Shown here: positions 4,739-5,909 of the stretch, piece by piece
Numbering within the stretch: position 1 is the stretch's first letter
How the letters are laid out: every line of letters begins with the position of its first letter
Source of the DNA: an uncultured bacterium
GTDB taxonomy: Bacteria; Patescibacteriota; Minisyncoccia; Phycocordibacterales; UBA1006
DNA: 5,909 bases
Reading direction: 5' to 3'
Assembly (NCBI GenBank): GCA_903873095.1
Contig: CAIQMU010000092.1
Location: forward strand, 1 to 5,909
Position numbers and translations under genes: made by a program
Notes under the pieces: model-generated
What the model saw: only the letters and a program-made list of their open reading frames with translations
Database searches by the model: none
Told to the model about the DNA's origin: nothing

Positions 4739-5909
4739 ATGGCTGAAAACAAAAAACAAGAGGGAGCAGATTTGATGGACAAGATCACATCACTCGCAAA
4801 ACGTCGCGGGTTTATTTTCCAGGGTTCTGAAATTTACGGTGGACTTACGGGGACATATGCCTATGGTCCGCTGGGTTCATTATTGAAAAATAATATTCGA
4901 GATTCTTGGTTAAAATTCTTTGTATCATCGCGCGATAATATGTATTTACTGGATGCACCTATTTTAATGCATCCACGTGTTTGGGATGCATCAGGACATA
5001 CTACAGAATTCATTGACCCGCTCGTTGATGATCTAAAAACAAAAAAACGCTATCGCGCTGACCATTTACTTGAGGAGGTAGGTGTTGATGCTGAACAAAT
5101 GACAGTTGCAGAAATGGATTTTAAAATAAAAGAGTTAGGGCTTAAAAGTCCAGAGGGTAATCCATTGTCAGATGTCAGAAAGTTTAACTTGATGCTTGAA
5201 ACAAAAATGGGAGCAGTTGAAGAAACTGCGGTTACAACATATTTGCGCCCAGAAGAAGCTCAAAGTATGTTTATTCATTTCAAGGATGTACTCGATTCTC
5301 TTTCTCCTAAAATTCCATTTGGTATTGCACAGATTGGAAAAGCATTCAGAAACGAAATTACTCCACGAGATTTTATTTATCGTTTGCGAGAATTTGAAAT
5401 CGTTGAGTTTGAATACTTTATACGTCCAGATGAGAATTGGGAAATGCTCTTTGATACATTTTTAGAAGAGCAAAAAACATGGCTTGGAATGATTGGTATT
5501 CCATCAGAAAAACTTCATACAATGGAACATCCTGAAACTGCCCGTGCTCATTACAGTAAAAAAACAGTTGATTGGGAGTTTGAATATCCGTTTGGTATCA
5601 AGGAGCTTTCAGGTCTTGCACATCGAGGTGATTATGATCTTCGTAAACACCAAGAATTTTCGGGTGTTTCGTGTGAAGTATTTGATCAAGAAACTGGAAC
5701 AAAATTCATTCCTCATGTTTTGGAGCCAACAATCAGTCTTGATCGTGCCGTACTCGCAGTTCTTTGTGCTTCATATTATGAAGATGAACTAGGAGGAGAA
5801 ACTCGATCTGTTTTGAAACTACCTACCAATATTGCTCCGTATAAAGCATGTATTTCACCACTTCTCAAAAATCGCCCTGAACTTCAAACAAAAGCACGTG
5901 AAGTATTCG
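4739..5909 (+). CDS. glyS: Glycyl-tRNA synthetase, single-chain class II type (3' end outside window)
   Basis: Charges tRNA-Gly with glycine in the cytoplasm. This is the homodimeric type found in Gram-positives, Thermus, archaea and eukaryotes, not the alpha2beta2 GlyQ/GlyS type. My translation runs without a stop from 4739 to the right edge: 390 residues of a family usually 440-500+ long. Seen: LAKRRGFIFQGSEIYGG (19-35), motif 1 region YGPLG..LKNNI (42-53), RYRADHL (104-110), VRKFNLM (146-152), LRPEEAQSMF (169-178), motif 2 with FGIAQIGKAFRNEITPR (194-210) and REFE (217-220), YDLRKHQEFSG (299-309), and motif 3 EPTISLDRAVLA (329-340). The anticodon-binding domain begins near residue 358 and is cut off. 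Odd points: RPETAQG reads RPEEAQS, EPSAGVDR reads EPTISLDR, and positions that are Cys pairs in some relatives are Asp/Thr and Ser/Gly. The start may be 4739 or 4775; family alignment fits either. Confidence 0.93.
   Translation, partial: MAENKKQEGADLMDKITSLAKRRGFIFQGSEIYGGLTGTYAYGPLGSLLKNNIRDSWLKFFVSSRDNMYLLDAPILMHPRVWDASGHTTEFIDPLVDDLKTKKRYRADHLLEEVGVDAEQMTVAEMDFKIKELGLKSPEGNPLSDVRKFNLMLETKMGAVEETAVTTYLRPEEAQSMFIHFKDVLDSLSPKIPFGIAQIGKAFRNEITPRDFIYRLREFEIVEFEYFIRPDENWEMLFDTFLEEQKTWLGMIGIPSEKLHTMEHPETARAHYSKKTVDWEFEYPFGIKELSGLAHRGDYDLRKHQEFSGVSCEVFDQETGTKFIPHVLEPTISLDRAVLAVLCASYYEDELGGETRSVLKLPTNIAPYKACISPLLKNRPELQTKAREVF
4760..4766 (+). promoter_or_regulatory. Shine-Dalgarno-like sequence for an alternative glyS start
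   Basis: GAGGGAG at 4760-4766 stands eight bases before an in-frame ATG at 4775 (residue 13 of the longer reading). Starting there gives MDKITSLAKRRGF, a normal-looking GlyRS N-terminus. The upstream ATG at 4739 has no Shine-Dalgarno sequence but sits at the predicted transcription start. This is the only well-placed Shine-Dalgarno-like sequence before a plausible start in the window. Confidence 0.4.

Noticed and set aside
4587..4775. Plus-strand open frame of 62 codons spanning the divergent promoter region
   Set aside because: It is antisense to the start of the minus-strand gene and runs through both promoters out of frame with glyS.
5196..5792. Two plus-strand open frames of 89 and 99 codons within the glyS region
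   Set aside because: They are alternate frames of the GlyRS coding region, which reads without interruption in its own frame with many family motifs.
2..5909. Recoded TGA (glycine) as in some CPR lineages
   Set aside because: No in-frame TGA was met in any of the six coding regions read; all stops visible are TAA or TAG, so there is no sign of recoding in this window.

Overview
The window looks like chromosomal DNA from a small-genome bacterium, most plausibly a Candidate Phyla Radiation (Patescibacteria, e.g. Parcubacteria-like) organism. This assignment is an inference. It rests on moderate to low GC, very tight gene packing, an archaeal/eukaryal-type (IleS2-like) isoleucyl-tRNA synthetase, a short cysteine-free RecO, a single-chain class II GlyRS, surface proteins of unknown function, and almost no Shine-Dalgarno sequences. 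No in-frame TGA occurs in any gene read here and all visible stops are TAA or TAG, so nothing suggests the TGA=Gly code of Gracilibacteria/Absconditabacteria.

Layout, left to right: (1) the 3' two-fifths or so of ileS (to 1201, plus strand), closed by a perfect hairpin terminator. (2) A small gene (1251-1721) for a membrane-anchored extracytoplasmic protein of unknown function; its terminator overlaps its last codons. (3) recO (1750-2319), recombination mediator, short form. (4) A 634-residue single-pass membrane protein (2340-4244) whose large outer part reads as four divergent DUF11-like beta-sandwich modules. (5) A bidirectional terminator, then a convergent, AT-rich minus-strand gene of unknown function (4278-4652). 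(6) A divergent promoter region, then glyS (4739 to the right edge, 3' end missing).

The genes do not form one pathway. Two are translation enzymes, one is DNA repair, two are envelope proteins and one is unknown. What unites them is transcriptional layout. Nearly every gene has its own promoter, and on the plus strand each promoter is an extended -10 element (TG-N-TANANT) ending only 6 to 9 bases before the ATG. This predicts leaderless or nearly leaderless mRNAs. Only the second possible start of glyS has a Shine-Dalgarno-like sequence.

I saw no tRNA, rRNA, CRISPR, insertion sequence or defence system. The most noteworthy points are the leaderless promoter pattern, the terminator-promoter fusions, the repeat architecture of the 634-residue protein, unusual motif residues in GlyRS, and the AT-rich orphan gene with the window's only consensus -35.
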